Assembly (NCBI RefSeq): GCF_900258035.1
Contig: NZ_OGTP01000014.1
Span: 1 to 64,000 of the forward strand
Length of the DNA: 64,000 nucleotides
Reading direction: 5' to 3'
Source: Caballeronia novacaledonica
GTDB taxonomy: Bacteria; Pseudomonadota; Gammaproteobacteria; Burkholderiales; Burkholderiaceae
Both the position numbers and the translations under genes were made by a program. The stretch's first letter is position 1, and each line of letters starts with the position of its first letter. This document shows positions 54,000 to 62,625 of this stretch, piece after piece. Below the pieces are notes generated by a model. The model did no database searches. It had not been told where the DNA came from and saw only the letters and a list, made by a program, of their open reading frames with translations.

Positions 54000-54441
54000 G
54001 CTTCCTCCGCGCTCGTCCGCGTTGAATCAAGCATTTGATAAAACCCGTGGCTAAAAGTTGGTCGAGTGAATTTGATTTATCGGTGATTATATCACACGGC
54101 TAATCGTTCGATTTCCTGCATGCGACCGCTACGATGATTTTCGGATGCATCCCATGCATGCAAATCCCTGAACAAATAGGTGAAGCCCATTCTGTTCCAT
54201 TGACCGTTCGCGCCGGAGACCGCCGCCCGCACGCTTGAAGGGCATGGCAGTCGGCGAGCGCGGTCGGGCGGACGCGTGCGTCATTAATCCAATATCGTGC
54301 GCAGCGTATTATTTAGTGCGGTCTGATTCTCGAAAGACAGCATTTCGCCATTCGAGGTCCTTCAAGTGATTCGTATGTCGCCGACAGTACCGGCCTATTT
54401 GACCGACAATTAAACGGCCATTCGGCGATAGAAGTCTGTAT
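54000..54441. other. Non-coding gap between the two small membrane-protein genes
   Basis: About 440 bp with no coding-like frame. It contains the extended -10 promoter at 54086-54094 for the left gene; the rest, moderately AT-rich near 54290-54410, shows nothing I can name. Confidence 0.45.
54086..54094 (-). promoter_or_regulatory. Extended -10 promoter of the small membrane-protein gene
   Basis: On the reverse strand this reads TGATATAAT: a perfect TATAAT with TG one base upstream. It lies about 90 bp before the ATG at 53999. No good -35 box is needed or seen. Confidence 0.6.
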
Positions 54442-54570
54442 TCAGGCTAGCCGTTCTTTTTCCGAGCGTTTGTCGGACGTCGTCAAGAGAATGTCCGCAA
54501 CAGCCAACAAGGAAAGGCCCACCACGGCCACGAATCCGACGGTCCCGGCGAACAGGGTGACGAGCTTCAT
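54442..54570 (-). CDS. Small membrane protein (42 aa)
   Basis: A 42-residue protein, MKLVTLFAG then a hydrophobic helix (VGFVAVVGLSLLAVADILL) and a charged end (TSDKRSEKERLA). The ATG at 54570 has GGAGGAAA just upstream, and it has the same design as the 62-residue gene 440 bp away: strong ribosome site, one helix, basic-acidic tail. It is too short for routine gene calling, which probably explains why it can be missed. Function unknown. Confidence 0.6.
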   Translation of the reverse strand: MKLVTLFAGTVGFVAVVGLSLLAVADILLTTSDKRSEKERLA

Positions 54571-54778
54571 GGTTTCCTCCGCCAGTCAAAGGGCGAATGC
54601 GTCCGTTGCTCAAAATTGCGGCGGGCGCTCCGCGATATACGCACGGGCGCCCTCGGCCGTTCCAACGGTAGCATAGACGCAACTTCGCCGAAAAAGTATT
54701 CATTTGGCAGCGAAATATGCGTCCGCGCGATTTAGGCAGACAAGAAAAATCGTCAGTCGGAAGGAAAAACGATCTGAT

Positions 54779-55225
54779 TCAGCGACCGCGCCGGGCAACA
54801 CCCGCCGACACCTCCTGCTCCGTCCCCTCGCGGCCCCACGCGTGTTTCGCGGAATCGCGGCCGCCGCCCATCGCGCGCATCAGGATCGCCCTGGTGCCCG
54901 GCGTGGCGCTGACGTGCGCGAGCTGATGCGCCTCGACCCACAGCAGTTCGTGGAATCGGGCGTCGGCTTTCGGTCGCAGATGCACGTGGTCCGGTATCGC
55001 AATGCGAAAAACATGATGCAGGTGATGCGCCGATACCTGCTGAAACAGGAAAGCGGCGGCGCTCGCCTCCACGCCGGTGTCTTCGTGCAGCGCTCGGATC
55101 GCCGCGACAATCGTCAATTCGTCGAATGCTACCGCTCCGCCTGGCAGCAACCACGGTCCGCCACGCTCCCGGACCAGCAGCACTGACTGGTGACGAACCA
55201 GCAGCACAGTTGCTCGTTCTCTCAT
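54779..55225 (-). CDS. NUDIX hydrolase
   Basis: A 148-residue NUDIX protein. The box spans about residues 29-52: GGAVAFDELTIVAAIRALHE with DTGV, close to GX5EX7REUXEEXGU but with Ala in place of the first Glu of REU. It hydrolyses a nucleoside-diphosphate-linked compound; the substrate is unknown. ATG at 55225 has GGAGACGGGG before it; an upstream frame has no similarity. It stands alone between the small membrane-protein gene and the phospholipase gene. Confidence 0.85.
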   Translation of the reverse strand: MRERATVLLVRHQSVLLVRERGGPWLLPGGAVAFDELTIVAAIRALHEDTGVEASAAAFLFQQVSAHHLHHVFRIAIPDHVHLRPKADARFHELLWVEAHQLAHVSATPGTRAILMRAMGGGRDSAKHAWGREGTEQEVSAGVARRGR

Positions 55226-55445
55226 CCCCGTCTCCGTGTTGCACCCCAATTCGTTGTTGGATTTGATGGTGCGATACGACGCGCGGCGTGCCATTTTGAA
55301 TTCACCGTCCCGTCGATCTAAAGCTTGAACTGGCGTGCACGCTCGATCTTCACAGGCTTCGCTGCGCTTCGCAATGCGTGATGTCCCACGTATGTGCGCT
55401 TTATGACGAGAACTTTCGGGATTGGAGAAGAATAGTCCGATGCGC

Positions 55446-55475
55446 GGCCGCGCGCGTGTCCGAACGCGCGCGGCC
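55446..55475 (-). other. GC-rich hairpin downstream of the phospholipase gene
   Basis: GGCCGCGCGCG (55446-55456) pairs perfectly with CGCGCGCGGCC (55465-55475) around 8 nt, about 45 bp after the phospholipase stop. No T run follows on the reverse strand, so it may stabilise the message end or act with Rho rather than as an intrinsic terminator. Confidence 0.4.
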
Positions 55476-55518
55476 GGCGATGCCCACTACGATGAGCGAG
55501 CCGGTATCAAGCTCGATA

Positions 55519-57633
55519 TCACTCGCCGAGCGCGGGATCGCTCATGCTGTCGCGTCCGGTCTCGACGTGGCCCGCGAGACGCCGCAGGAACGCGGCATCG
55601 GTATCGACCTTGATTTCGACGTCGTACCAGCCGTGCGCGTCGCGCAGATCAAGGTAGACCTGCGCGGTGTCGCCGCCCCGCACGCGCCGCGTGATCGTCT
55701 TCGACGAATCGTATGCATTGGTCACGCTGAAGGTGCACGCGGCCGTTCCGCGATTCGCGAGACGCAGTTGCAGATTGCCGTTGGCGACGTCGTAACCTTC
55801 CGCGACTTCCGGCGCGGCCTGCTCGCTCGACCACCAGCCGCGCGACTGCGCGCCCGCCTTGCCCGCGATCCGCCGCAGAAAGCCGTTCGGTCCATGCACG
55901 ACGAAATCGAAGCTGCCGTCCGGATTTGCCGCGACGCGGTCCGCAAGACGCTTGCGCGCTTCGACCGTGTAGCTGCGCGGCGCGTCCGCGCTGGCGTTGC
56001 GATAGAGCAGAAAGACGGCGCCCGCGCTGCCCGTGTTGACGAAATCGAACGAGACGGTGGCTTTCGATGCATCCCCGCGCGTGCGCACAAACAGTTCGTA
56101 AGGCAAGGCGCGCGCGGCGCGCACGCCGGGCTCCTGCTTCGGGACCGCCTGCGCGGCGGGCGGCACGGGCTTGTAGTCCGTATGGCGCTCCTTGTCGGGC
56201 GGAACGTAGCCGCTCGTGCCGGGAAGCGTAGGCATCGCGGCATTGGGATTGCGGAAATCGAACGCGGATGTCAGGTCGCCGCAGATCGCCCGGCGCCACG
56301 GCGTGATGTTCGGCTCGGCCAGGCTGTGCGCATGGCCGAAACGCTTCTGGATGAAGCGAATCACCGACGTATGGTCGAAGGTTTCGGAGCACACCCAGCC
56401 GCCTTTCGACCACGGCGACACGACGAGCATCGGCACGCGCGCGCCGAGGCCATACGGGCCGCTCGCGTACTTCGCGCTGCCCGGAAAAATCTCGGCGGTC
56501 GTATCGACAGTCGAAAGGCCGTTCGCGCTCGAGGTCGGCGGAAACGGCGGCACGACGTGGTCGAAGAAACCATCGTTTTCGTCGTAGTTGATGAGGAGCG
56601 CCGTCTTGCTCCACACGTCCGGGTTCGACGTCAGCACCTGCAAGACCTGATCGACGTACCAGGCGCCATAGTTCGCGGGCCAGTTCGGATGCTCGGAGAA
56701 CGCTTCCGGCGCGACGATCCACGAGACTTGCGGCAGCATGCCGGCCTGCACGTCGCGCTTCAGGATCGCGAAGTAATCGTCGCCGGCGGCCGCGTTCGTG
56801 CCGCGAAGCGCCTTTTCGTACAGCGGACTGCCGGGCTGCGAATTCTGATACTGCTTGAAGTAGAGCAGCGAGTTGTCGCCGTAGTTGCCGATATACGCGT
56901 CGTCGGTCCAGCCCCAGAAGTGTTTCGCGTCGAGCCCGTCGCCGATGTCCTGATAGATCTTCCAGGAAATGCCCGCTCGCTCGAGCACTTCGGGAAACGT
57001 CGACCAGCCGTAGCCCGCTTCCGCGTTGTCGACGACCGGACCGCCGCCCGTGCCGTCGTTGCCGACGTAGCCCGTCCACATGTAGTAGCGGTTCGGATCG
57101 GTCGATGTGTTCGTCGAGCAGTGATAGGCGTCGCAGATCGTGAAGGCGTCGGCGAGCTGGTAGTGGAACGGGATGTCGTCGCGTTGCAGGTACGCCATCG
57201 TCGTCGTGCCCTTGAACGGCACCCACTGATCGTACAGGCCGCCGTGAAATGCGCCCTGCCCGCTTATCCAGTCGTGCGGCAGATCTTCCAGAAACTGCAG
57301 GCCGAGGTTCGCCGCGCCGGGATGAAACGGCAGCACTTCGCCCGCGCCGGCCGCGATCGGCTGATTGAAAACGGGCTTGCCGTTCGGCAGCGTCACGGCG
57401 CTCTTGTCACCGTAACCGCGCACGCCGCGCAGGGTGCCGAAGTAATGATCGAACGAACGGTTCTCCTGCATCAACACGACGATATGCTCGATGTCCTCGA
57501 TCGATCCATGACGGTTGTTCGCGGGAATCGCGAGCGCCTGGCGAATGCCGAGCGGCATCACGTTCAATGCGGCGGTCGCGCCTGCAGCCTCGACGGCCGC
57601 GCGCAGAAAATCACGACGGTTTCTGTTTTTCAT
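55519..57633 (-). CDS. plcN: Phosphocholine-specific phospholipase C, Tat-exported
   Basis: A 704-residue enzyme of the non-haemolytic PlcN/PlcC family. The N-terminus has a twin-arginine signal (NRRDFLRAAVEAAGATAAL), followed by the phosphoesterase domain starting HIVVLMQENRSFDHYFGTLRG with the conserved metal-binding Asn/His/Asp set, and two C-terminal DUF756 domains. It cleaves phosphatidylcholine and sphingomyelin outside the cytoplasm and supplies phosphate and choline. Length fits the 690-740 residue family. The small lipoprotein gene lies 30 bp upstream, so they may be co-transcribed. Choline release links loosely to the betaine-type catabolic genes of the window. Confidence 0.93.
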   Translation of the reverse strand: MKNRNRRDFLRAAVEAAGATAALNVMPLGIRQALAIPANNRHGSIEDIEHIVVLMQENRSFDHYFGTLRGVRGYGDKSAVTLPNGKPVFNQPIAAGAGEVLPFHPGAANLGLQFLEDLPHDWISGQGAFHGGLYDQWVPFKGTTTMAYLQRDDIPFHYQLADAFTICDAYHCSTNTSTDPNRYYMWTGYVGNDGTGGGPVVDNAEAGYGWSTFPEVLERAGISWKIYQDIGDGLDAKHFWGWTDDAYIGNYGDNSLLYFKQYQNSQPGSPLYEKALRGTNAAAGDDYFAILKRDVQAGMLPQVSWIVAPEAFSEHPNWPANYGAWYVDQVLQVLTSNPDVWSKTALLINYDENDGFFDHVVPPFPPTSSANGLSTVDTTAEIFPGSAKYASGPYGLGARVPMLVVSPWSKGGWVCSETFDHTSVIRFIQKRFGHAHSLAEPNITPWRRAICGDLTSAFDFRNPNAAMPTLPGTSGYVPPDKERHTDYKPVPPAAQAVPKQEPGVRAARALPYELFVRTRGDASKATVSFDFVNTGSAGAVFLLYRNASADAPRSYTVEARKRLADRVAANPDGSFDFVVHGPNGFLRRIAGKAGAQSRGWWSSEQAAPEVAEGYDVANGNLQLRLANRGTAACTFSVTNAYDSSKTITRRVRGGDTAQVYLDLRDAHGWYDVEIKVDTDAAFLRRLAGHVETGRDSMSDPALGE

Positions 57634-57663
57634 TCGTTTCGCGGGGAAAGTGAATAGGAAAGG

Positions 57664-57942
57664 TCAGTCCACCGTGTGAATCACCGGTGTTGCGAGCGGC
57701 TCCGATGCAACCGGTGCCATCGCGGGTCGTGCGGCTTGATCGGATGCGCTTCCTGTCGCTTGCTTCGCCCAGTCCTGAAGCTCGCTCGTTGCGCTGATGG
57801 TGGATGTCGCGGACGGCTCGCTGCCCGTCGTGTCGGCCGATGACGATGAATCCGCGTCGGATTTGCTGCAACCGCAAACGATTGCGCAGACGGAAACGGC
57901 CAAACACGCCACGACGATGCGGCGGCACGGGACGATCGACAT
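57664..57942 (-). CDS. Small lipoprotein upstream of phospholipase C
   Basis: A 92-residue lipoprotein: basic start (PCRRIVVACL), hydrophobic stretch and lipobox VCGC with the modified Cys near residue 25, then a Ser/Asp/Ala-rich soluble part. GGAG stands seven bases before the ATG. It is 30 bp before the phospholipase gene. It has no likeness to PlcR, the chaperone of haemolytic PlcH. A partner of the phospholipase is inferred only from position. Confidence 0.75.
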   Translation of the reverse strand: MSIVPCRRIVVACLAVSVCAIVCGCSKSDADSSSSADTTGSEPSATSTISATSELQDWAKQATGSASDQAARPAMAPVASEPLATPVIHTVD

Positions 57943-58054
57943 CGGGGTACTCCGGCAGGGTCGCGCAGAACGGATACAGCGCTGCGAAGCTTAGCCACGG
58001 CTTGTGTAAGCAATGTGACCGGTCCGCGATACCATAGGCCCGCAGGCCAACGAC

Positions 58055-59329
58055 ATGACAGAGGACGACACCAGCGTGCTACAGCGTGACGATGCGAGCG
58101 GAGACCTTCGCGAATGCAACCTGCGCCCGACCGATCGCAAGCAAGCGCTCTTGCTCGCGATGGCGCTCTCGCTCGGCAGCGCCATCGCGCTCGGGCTCGC
58201 GCGCTTTTCGTACGCACTCCTCCTCCCGCCGATGCGGCTCGACCTTTCGTGGAACTTCGCCCAGGCCGGCGCGATGAACACGGCGAACGCGTTCGGCTAT
58301 CTGCTCGGCGCGCTCGCGTTCTCCCGCTTGTCGATGCGCGTCGCGTCGCGGACGCTGTTCATCGCCGGATGCGTGCTCACGGCGTTATTAATGGCGGCGA
58401 GCGGCGCAACGACCGATACCAACGCGCTGCTCGCGCTGCGCGTCGCGACGGGCATCGGCAGCGCGCTCATCTTCGTGAGCGGCGGTGTGCTGGCTGCGCG
58501 GCTCGCATCGATGTCGCCGCGCGACGCGGGGCTCGTGATCGGCCTCTATTACGGCGGCACGGGCTGGGGCATCGTGGTTTCGTCGGTGCTCGTCCCGCTC
58601 GCGGTCTTGCCTGCCGCGCACGGCTGGCGTTTCGCGTGGATCGCGCTCGCCGCGGCGTGCGCCGTGTTTTCGAGCGTGGCGGTCCGGGCCGCGCGGCAGA
58701 TCGAATCCGCGCATCCGCTTTCGTCGGCGCGACACGGCGCGGATCGCGCATCCGGCGTGCCGGTGCAGCGGCGTCGTTTTGCGCTCGCGCTCGCCGGATA
58801 TGGATGCTTCGGCATCGGCTATATCGGCTACATGACGTTCATCGTCGCCCTGCTTCGCAACGCGGGCATGAGCGCGTCGGTCGTGAGCGGCTTCTACATT
58901 CTTCTGGGTGTGGCGACGGTCGCATCGGCGCGGATGTGGTCCGGGCTGCTGAATCGCATGCGGGGCGGTCAGGCGCTGGCGATCCTCAACGCCCTGCTCG
59001 CCGCGGCGACGCTCATTCCGGCGATCATCGTGCATCCGCTGGCGGCATTCGTTTCGGGCGCGCTGTTCGGTGCGACGTTCCTGTCCGCCGTGGCTTCGAC
59101 GACGGCTTTCGTGCGGCACAATCTGCCGGCGAATCTATGGCCGGCCGGCATCAACGCATTTACGATCGTGTTCGCGCTGGGGCAGATCGTCGGACCGGTG
59201 GTGATCGGGAGGATATCCGATAGCGCGGGGCTGACGCGGGGCCTCGTCTATTCCGCGTTCGTGCTCGCGGCGGGCGCCGTGCTCGCGGCTTGTCAGAAGC
59301 CGTTAAACCAGCCTTCGGAATCGGGCTGA
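58055..59329 (+). CDS. MFS transporter, YbfB/YjiJ-type
   Basis: A 424-residue transporter with about 12 membrane helices. The N-terminal LGSAIALGLARFSYALLLPPM and AFGYLLGALAF are typical of the YbfB/YjiJ branch of the major facilitator superfamily, with unknown cargo. The start at 58055 is divergent from the lipoprotein gene with 112 bp between. It converges on the repB gene with 44 bp between the stops. Confidence 0.9.
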   Translation: MTEDDTSVLQRDDASGDLRECNLRPTDRKQALLLAMALSLGSAIALGLARFSYALLLPPMRLDLSWNFAQAGAMNTANAFGYLLGALAFSRLSMRVASRTLFIAGCVLTALLMAASGATTDTNALLALRVATGIGSALIFVSGGVLAARLASMSPRDAGLVIGLYYGGTGWGIVVSSVLVPLAVLPAAHGWRFAWIALAAACAVFSSVAVRAARQIESAHPLSSARHGADRASGVPVQRRRFALALAGYGCFGIGYIGYMTFIVALLRNAGMSASVVSGFYILLGVATVASARMWSGLLNRMRGGQALAILNALLAAATLIPAIIVHPLAAFVSGALFGATFLSAVASTTAFVRHNLPANLWPAGINAFTIVFALGQIVGPVVIGRISDSAGLTRGLVYSAFVLAAGAVLAACQKPLNQPSESG

Positions 59330-59373
59330 CGAATAGTACGGATTCCAGATGAATCCGCGGCGCTTCGTGACGA

Positions 59374-60780
59374 TCAGATCCGGCTGCCCGCGCGCGCCTT
59401 TTTCATCTTCGCGTGGACATGCGAACAGAACGCGTCGGCGACCACGCGATTGACCGTGAGAATGTTGTCGGCGCTCACGCTCTCGCGCGAAAGCCCCTGC
59501 TTTTCGATGAGCCGCTGCGGAATCAACTGGCTCACGAACGAGTGACACAGTTCCTTGCGCGCCGGGGCGTCGACCGATTCGAAGTACTCGCGGCCCGCTC
59601 GAATCTCTTCGCTCATCTTGGCTTTGGCCGTGTCGTTCTGAACCTGGATGCTGGCTTCGAGATGCGCCTGAGCCGTATCGCGCGAACGGCGGTCCTTCTT
59701 GTCGTCTTCGAGTTGCTTCGCCTTGATCGACGCCATCTTCCGGTCCGCTTCGCCGATCCGGTAATTCCCCTCCAGCGCCTTGAACAGATAGCCGCGCGGG
59801 CTGACCGTCACCTTGCCCTCGTTGAGCTTGTGACGCGTGTATTCGATGGCCTGTTCGAGCCGCGCGTCGGTCCAGACGTCGCGGCGCTTGGCGAGACGTT
59901 CGAAGTCGGGCGTGTCGAAGGCGAATTCGTTGTGCAGCAGGAGATACATCGAATCCTGAATGCCGGCGCGCGCGGCGTCGGCGCCCTGCTTCTTCGTGAA
60001 GCGGAAACGGATCTTCAGCTTTTCCGCCGGAACACGCTCGGCGTTGGGCTCCCAGCTGACATCGAAATCGGAGACGTCGTTGAGCTGGTCGATGGCGGGC
60101 TCGAGGAAGCGCTTCTTGAACTCCTTCACTTCCTTGCGCGACTCGCCGACCTTTCCCGGCCATTCCAGCACGTCGTCGAACGCGAACCACTCCGTCACGC
60201 CGTGGCCTTCGCACGGGATGAGGCGGTCGTAAATCGCGCGGGCAAGCGAAAGCGAGAAAGCCGTCGATGCACGCAAGCTCAGCCAGTGCGCCTTGTACGG
60301 GCTGATCAAATACTTGATGACACGCCCCGCAAGCAGGATGCAAACGACGTTACGCTCGATGTAGCAATCGCCCAGCAGACTGATGGTGCCCCAGGAGTCC
60401 TTTTCGGTCAGCTCTTCGATCGACGGCGCCGTCATGATTTCGACGCGCGCCCTGGCCGCGGAGCGCATCTGCGCGATGAGGTGGCTGTGGTTGCGGCTGT
60501 CGTAACGCATCAGCCACTTGAAGTAGTTGATGTCGGCCGTGAACGTGTAGACCTTGTCGTCGATGAGTTCTTCAGGCGCCTTGGTCGCGACGATGAAGTA
60601 CGCCGCGTCGAGCACGCGCCGCGCGGCGATGCCCAGGCCGCCAACCCGCGTGAAGATGTTGTTGCGCAGGAAACCGATGTCCCTTGTCGATTCGCAGATC
60701 GCCGAGCCTTGCGCAGACATGTCTTCGTAGATGTCCAGCGCGAGTTGCTTCGGTGTGACAGTGAGGTCTTGGTTTTCCAT
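59374..60780 (-). CDS. repB: RepB-type replication initiator of a secondary replicon
   Basis: A 468-residue initiator of the Rep_3/RepB winged-helix family found on Burkholderiaceae secondary chromosomes and megaplasmids. Two winged-helix parts cover about residues 60-290 (FTADINYFKWLMRYDS near 85; HWLSLRASTAFSLSLARAIY near 160), and the C-terminus is long and charged (KAKQLEDDKKDRRSRDTAQ). It binds iterons to open the origin. The first iteron begins 56 bp upstream of its ATG, so repression of its own promoter is likely. The gene faces away from parAB with the origin in between. Confidence 0.85.
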   Translation of the reverse strand: MENQDLTVTPKQLALDIYEDMSAQGSAICESTRDIGFLRNNIFTRVGGLGIAARRVLDAAYFIVATKAPEELIDDKVYTFTADINYFKWLMRYDSRNHSHLIAQMRSAARARVEIMTAPSIEELTEKDSWGTISLLGDCYIERNVVCILLAGRVIKYLISPYKAHWLSLRASTAFSLSLARAIYDRLIPCEGHGVTEWFAFDDVLEWPGKVGESRKEVKEFKKRFLEPAIDQLNDVSDFDVSWEPNAERVPAEKLKIRFRFTKKQGADAARAGIQDSMYLLLHNEFAFDTPDFERLAKRRDVWTDARLEQAIEYTRHKLNEGKVTVSPRGYLFKALEGNYRIGEADRKMASIKAKQLEDDKKDRRSRDTAQAHLEASIQVQNDTAKAKMSEEIRAGREYFESVDAPARKELCHSFVSQLIPQRLIEKQGLSRESVSADNILTVNRVVADAFCSHVHAKMKKARAGSRI

Positions 60781-61413
60781 GCTTCCGATTCGGCTTCGAT
60801 CCCCGGCACTCTATCAGGCGAGCAAGGGGTGTCAACACAAAAACCACCCCGGCTCGGCTACGAGTTTATCCGCACAAAAAGCGTCCCGATCGCTGAAGTC
60901 GATCACAATTTCCGCCCCGGTCGCCACAATTTCCGCCCCCAGTGACCAATTTACGGTTCGTGCAGCACAAAAACCGCCCTGTGCTTCACAAAAAGCGTCC
61001 CTATCCACAGGCTCGGTGATTGATTTTTAAGGAAAATGAGGTCTCTTGTTTGTTGGTGGGTGGGTCTAGGTTTACAAAAAACAAAACAAGCAAGCGCGAA
61101 AAGTTTACGGAATTCGGTGTGAAACCGATTACTAAGTACCTGAATATGCAGGGGAAAATGATTGTGCACAAAAACCGCCCTCGGGGTGGTTTTTGTGCTG
61201 TCCTCGAAAGAGGCTTAATCGCTGTGGAGGCCGATTGGCTCGTCGGCGTGATATGACCGCTCGAATCGAGCGTTGCGAGAGAAAAAAAGGCGAAAAATCA
61301 AATGAATACGGGTTTGCCGATGGCCGAACAGCCAATTCTCCGCGCAATACAACCTTGTTTACGCGTATTCGTGTATTCTGCGCTTCGGCGTCAATACTAG
61401 GAGAAAGCGCAGA
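60781..61413. other. Replication origin region
   Basis: 633 bp between repB and parA with no credible gene. It holds eight iterons (separate entry), two one-mismatch DnaA boxes, TTATCCGCA (60866-60874) and CTATCCACA (61001-61009), each touching or adjoining an AAAAAGCG-type iteron, and an AT-rich stretch at 61020-61110 fit to be the unwinding element. The arrangement is that of an iteron-controlled theta origin. Confidence 0.75.
60836..61197. repeat. Eight iterons of the RepB origin
   Basis: 15-bp repeats with consensus CACAAwwwsCGyCCc at 60836, 60873, 60904, 60925, 60966, 60987 and 61167, all forward, plus an inverted copy at 61183-61197. Three sequence classes alternate: CACAAAAACCrCCCy (60836, 60966, 61167), CACAAAAAGCGTCCC (60873, 60987) and CACAATTTCCGCCCC (60904, 60925). 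The inverted copy is the exact complement of the first one. The last two copies form a 31-bp inverted pair (61167-61197), the usual shape of a Rep-dimer repression or pairing site. Confidence 0.85.
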
Positions 61414-61415
61414 AT
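61375..61415 (+). promoter_or_regulatory. Hairpin around the parA ribosome site
   Basis: ATTCTGCGC (61375-61383) pairs perfectly with GCGCAGAAT (61407-61415), a 9-bp stem whose loop holds AGGAGA (61399-61404) and whose 3' arm includes the first two bases of the parA start. It could limit translation of parA, or be a protein site. Confidence 0.45.
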
Positions 61416-62625
61416 GGCAAACGTAGGCACCCTACCTATGGAAGACCGAAAGGTAACCCTTCGCGAAGTAGCGGAGTTCGCCGATAACCTCGAACCCTTT
61501 TCGGACAATCTTCGGGAGCAAATCCTCGCTCCGCGTCCGCGCAAGCTCGCGCCCTACTACACGATCAGCGAACTGGCTGAAATGTGCAATCTGACCCGGC
61601 AGCAGATCCAATATCTGGTGACGAAGGGCGAAGGCGGATTGCCTGCGGGTACGCTCAATGGAAGTGGCCGCAGTCGCACGTTCACTCTGCCCGAAGTGCG
61701 CGTCTGGGTGAAGATGGCTTCCGACATATACCAAACCCGCCTCGACGACGGCGAGAGCGCCTTCCGAGGCAAAGTTTTGACCACCGCCCAATTGAAGGGC
61801 GGATCGGCAAAGACCACGACGACGGTTTGCCTGGCCCAAGCGCTAACGCTTCTCGGCCGCAAGGTGCTGCTGATCGATCTCGATCCGCAGGCTTCGGCAT
61901 CTGAACTGTGCGGTCTGTATGCCGAGAAGGAGATTTCCGGCGACGACACGGTGCTGCCCTATATCTACGACCAGAACGTGGAAGGCGGCCTTGGGGCGAG
62001 TGTGCAGTCGACGTACTGGGATGGCCTCGACATCATCCCCGGACATACCTTCCTATATGGAGCGGAGTTTCTTCTGCCCGCTCGACAAAAGACGATTCAG
62101 GGTTACCGCTTCTGGGCAGTGTTGCGCGAGGGACTCGAACCGCTGCGATCGCAGTACGACTATATCTTGATCGACACGTCGCCGTCGCTGTCGTACATGA
62201 ACCTTAACGCGCTGCTTGCCGCGGACGCGCTGGTCATGCCGATGATTCCCGAGAATCTCGATTTCATCAGTTCGCTTGCGTTCTGGCGTTTGTTCTCGGA
62301 TGTCGCGGAAGACTTCCTTCCGTACGAGGAAGACAAGGTCTACGACTTCATTTCGATCTTGTTGTCGAAGGTGGATTACGGCAAGACATCGTCGGCGCCG
62401 GTCGTACGTCAGTGGGCACAGAGCGCGTACGGTCGTTGGCTTGATCCGTTCGAGATTCCGGCAAGCTCAGTGATGAGCGGTGGCGCGCTTTCCTTCTCGA
62501 CCGCTCTCGACGTCGTCAGCACGCACTCGACAGCGAAGTCGCTGCAACGGGTGCGGCAACCCATGATGCAATATGCGAAGTGGCTGGATGATATGTTCGT
62601 CAAATCGTGGAAGGAGCCGGCATGA
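61414..62625 (+). CDS. parA: ParA-type partition ATPase
   Basis: A 403-residue type Ia ParA. A MerR-like DNA-binding domain (YYTISELAEMCNLTRQQIQYL, about 48-95) precedes the deviant Walker ATPase: KGGSAKTT at 128-135, Walker A' LLIDLDPQAS at 152-161, and a Walker B-like DYILIDTSPS near 248. This P1/Burkholderia type both represses its operon and moves the centromere complex over the nucleoid. It is followed by parB with a 4-bp ATGA overlap. A 9-bp hairpin surrounds its ribosome site. Confidence 0.95.
   Translation: MANVGTLPMEDRKVTLREVAEFADNLEPFSDNLREQILAPRPRKLAPYYTISELAEMCNLTRQQIQYLVTKGEGGLPAGTLNGSGRSRTFTLPEVRVWVKMASDIYQTRLDDGESAFRGKVLTTAQLKGGSAKTTTTVCLAQALTLLGRKVLLIDLDPQASASELCGLYAEKEISGDDTVLPYIYDQNVEGGLGASVQSTYWDGLDIIPGHTFLYGAEFLLPARQKTIQGYRFWAVLREGLEPLRSQYDYILIDTSPSLSYMNLNALLAADALVMPMIPENLDFISSLAFWRLFSDVAEDFLPYEEDKVYDFISILLSKVDYGKTSSAPVVRQWAQSAYGRWLDPFEIPASSVMSGGALSFSTALDVVSTHSTAKSLQRVRQPMMQYAKWLDDMFVKSWKEPA

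Noticed and set aside
61108..61117. CGGAATTCGG as a fourth parS-like site in the origin
   Set aside because: Only the inner part resembles the core; flanking bases differ, giving about 10 of 16 matches.
61020..61256. Small frame inside the origin region
   Set aside because: It runs across iterons and the AT-rich stretch and has no ribosome site or coding composition.
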